A stretch of DNA of 64,000 bases from Rhodococcus sp. IEGM 1409 (lineage in GTDB: Bacteria; Actinomycetota; Actinomycetes; Mycobacteriales; Mycobacteriaceae), in assembly GCF_030056735.1 (NCBI RefSeq), contig NZ_JASHKN010000008.1, positions 186,001 to 250,000 on the forward strand, read 5' to 3'. The translations under genes and the position numbers were made by a program. Under the pieces are notes generated by a model. It made no database searches. It was not told the origin of the DNA and saw nothing but the letters and a program-made list of their open reading frames with translations. Position 1 is the stretch's first letter. Each line of letters opens with the position of its first letter. Shown piece by piece: positions 62,778 through 64,000 of this stretch.

Positions 62778-64000
62778 TTACGGAGACGCCGACACCTCGA
62801 GGGACACAACGCGTAGCAGTGCTCGGAGATCTCTTTCGATTCGTCGAAACAGTTGGTAGACAACGATGAATCCGGCGATCCCGCCCAAACACAGCGCGCG
62901 GACGGTTGCGTTGAGTTCTTCACCGGCACCCGAACCGACAAAACTGAGCCCCGCGATTCCCACCAGGGGAACCGAGGCTGCCACCGCGAGGTACCGCGTG
63001 CTACTCCGACCCAGTGAACGAATATCGCGGCCGTCGTCGCTTCGTAACTCTCCGTGTGACAACAAGATCGGATACAGACATCGAACCGAGTAATAGGTCA
63101 GGATGAAGAACGGATAGGCGACTGCGACGGCACCACACACGGCCAACGACGACATCAGGTGCACGTAGGCTCGCTGCGGAATGCCTCCGGCCGCAATCTG
63201 CAATGCAACTGGATATGCGATGCCGGCCAGAACCCACAGACCGAAAGCGATCACCACTGCGCGGTGTCCGACGTTCAGCGTCGCGGTACGCGCCTTGTTC
63301 AAGACCTCCGCGCTGTACGTCTGACCGTTACGCAGTCCGTGAGGCACGGTGAGCGCGAGCCGACACCAATACAGGATCGCCGCGGCGCCGAGAGAGAACG
63401 CAGCCACCCCGATGACCAGATGAACCTGCTCGAGATGCTGTTGAGCCTGCGGCGAGAGCTCCGAGATGATCAGCATCTTGTTGTAGTAGTAGTTGTAGCC
63501 CGCCGCCAGTAGATTCGGAATTCCGATCGCGGCCAGCAGAATCGGCAGTGCCCACTTCCACAACGTGGAACGTGGGCTCCCTTCCGGTGGGTCCACCAGA
63601 TTACGGGCAGACCGGTCCAGACACAGTGCGAATTGACGGGCCAGCTTTCGGCCACCAGACCACCTTCCGTCTTTCTCCGGCGAGAGAGACTTCACCAGAA
63701 CTCGGCGCAGCGCCGGTGGACAGTCGTCAGGTAGCCGTGCCTCCGCCGCGGGATCCACTCCGCGCCGGCGGGCCTCGAGCGCCTTCTTGGGCGACGGTGG
63801 GTTCTCCCCCGTTCCGTCGTCCGCGAAAGGCCGACTCCCGGTGAGAAGTTCCCAGAGCATCACGCCGAGTGCGTAGATGTCGCTGCGAGTGTCCAGGGTG
63901 CCAGGCACCCCGACGGCACAGGCCTCCAACTGCTCCGGGGACATGTAGGCAAGCGAGCCACCGACAAAACATGCAGCGTCCTCGGTCGAGACCTCCTCGC
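62778..64000 (-). CDS. Membrane Ser/Thr protein kinase (partial, N-terminus outside window)
   Basis: The frame is open to the window edge. It begins within the activation segment (G-G-S-L-A-Y-M-S-P-E-Q-L, the APE-equivalent) and runs through S-D-I-Y-A-L-G-V-M-L-W-E-L-L-T-G and the C-lobe to about residue 130 of the part present. After a linker come about seven or eight transmembrane helices, unlike PknB-type kinases, which have one helix and an external sensor. The C-terminus ends V-S-L-E-V-S-A-S-P. It may couple a multi-span membrane sensor to phosphorylation. Confidence 0.88.
   Translation of the reverse strand, partial: EEVSTEDAACFVGGSLAYMSPEQLEACAVGVPGTLDTRSDIYALGVMLWELLTGSRPFADDGTGENPPSPKKALEARRRGVDPAAEARLPDDCPPALRRVLVKSLSPEKDGRWSGGRKLARQFALCLDRSARNLVDPPEGSPRSTLWKWALPILLAAIGIPNLLAAGYNYYYNKMLIISELSPQAQQHLEQVHLVIGVAAFSLGAAAILYWCRLALTVPHGLRNGQTYSAEVLNKARTATLNVGHRAVVIAFGLWVLAGIAYPVALQIAAGGIPQRAYVHLMSSLAVCGAVAVAYPFFILTYYSVRCLYPILLSHGELRSDDGRDIRSLGRSSTRYLAVAASVPLVGIAGLSFVGSGAGEELNATVRALCLGGIAGFIVVYQLFRRIERDLRALLRVVSLEVSASP

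Overview
The window looks like chromosome from a high-GC mycolic-acid actinobacterium, most probably Rhodococcus. This rests on gene content: an rsbW-sigF pair, WhiB and ANTAR proteins, furA-katG, DevR/DevS-type two-component genes, a 3-ketosteroid dehydrogenase, a CTGGCACTC-type CIRCE element, many GTG starts and many 4-bp start/stop overlaps. I see no rRNA, CRISPR array, insertion sequence or prophage. The assignment is by family recognition from the translations, not by database search.

Layout. 1-2.6 kb: the end of a minus-strand envelope operon (BcsB-like secreted protein, then a GT-C-like membrane protein). 3.7-22.6 kb: a dense general-stress region. It holds CsbD and GlsB-type proteins, an eight-gene Asp23/DUF6286/AmaP-like operon divergent from an ECF sigma factor gene, STAS-otsA, an HspR-like MerR regulator, Dps, a PAS-ANTAR protein, WhiB, rsbW-sigF, a second STAS protein, a YihY membrane protein, cspA, a CDGSH protein back-to-back with an iron-redox enzyme, a HemK2 methyltransferase and a GAF-ANTAR protein. 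22.8-25.8 kb: four overlapping genes (glycosyltransferase 2, acyl-CoA-dehydrogenase-like, PIG-L deacetylase, methyltransferase) that look like an uncharacterised small-molecule or glycoconjugate pathway. 26.6-31.6 kb: a Tat-exported amine oxidase, a lipoprotein RidA and a TatA-like protein, divergent from an APC permease and an IclR regulator; together they suggest amine capture and oxidation outside the membrane. 31.6-37.7 kb: GDSL hydrolase, dcd, tRNA-Gly(CCC), a GntR-ABC exporter operon with a visible operator, and an FBP-domain protein.

37.7-52.8 kb: secreted and metabolic genes (MBL hydrolase, FAD-linked oxidase, CIRCE-controlled Hsp20, M23/LysM endopeptidase, kstD, M20 amidohydrolase, an MFS transporter divergent from an HxlR regulator across a long inverted repeat, an RGCVC-type small protein). 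53-58.9 kb: a nitroreductase-like protein, a DevR/DevS-type pair with a DosR-like box upstream, then a ctaD copy with a similar box, a small membrane protein and a decayed universal stress protein gene. 58.9-64 kb: Nudix hydrolase, katG-furA, an amphi-Trp protein and the C-terminal part of a membrane Ser/Thr kinase that runs off the window.

Several small genes (59, 52, 44, 47 and 58 aa) were placed by reading start codons and Shine-Dalgarno sites directly.
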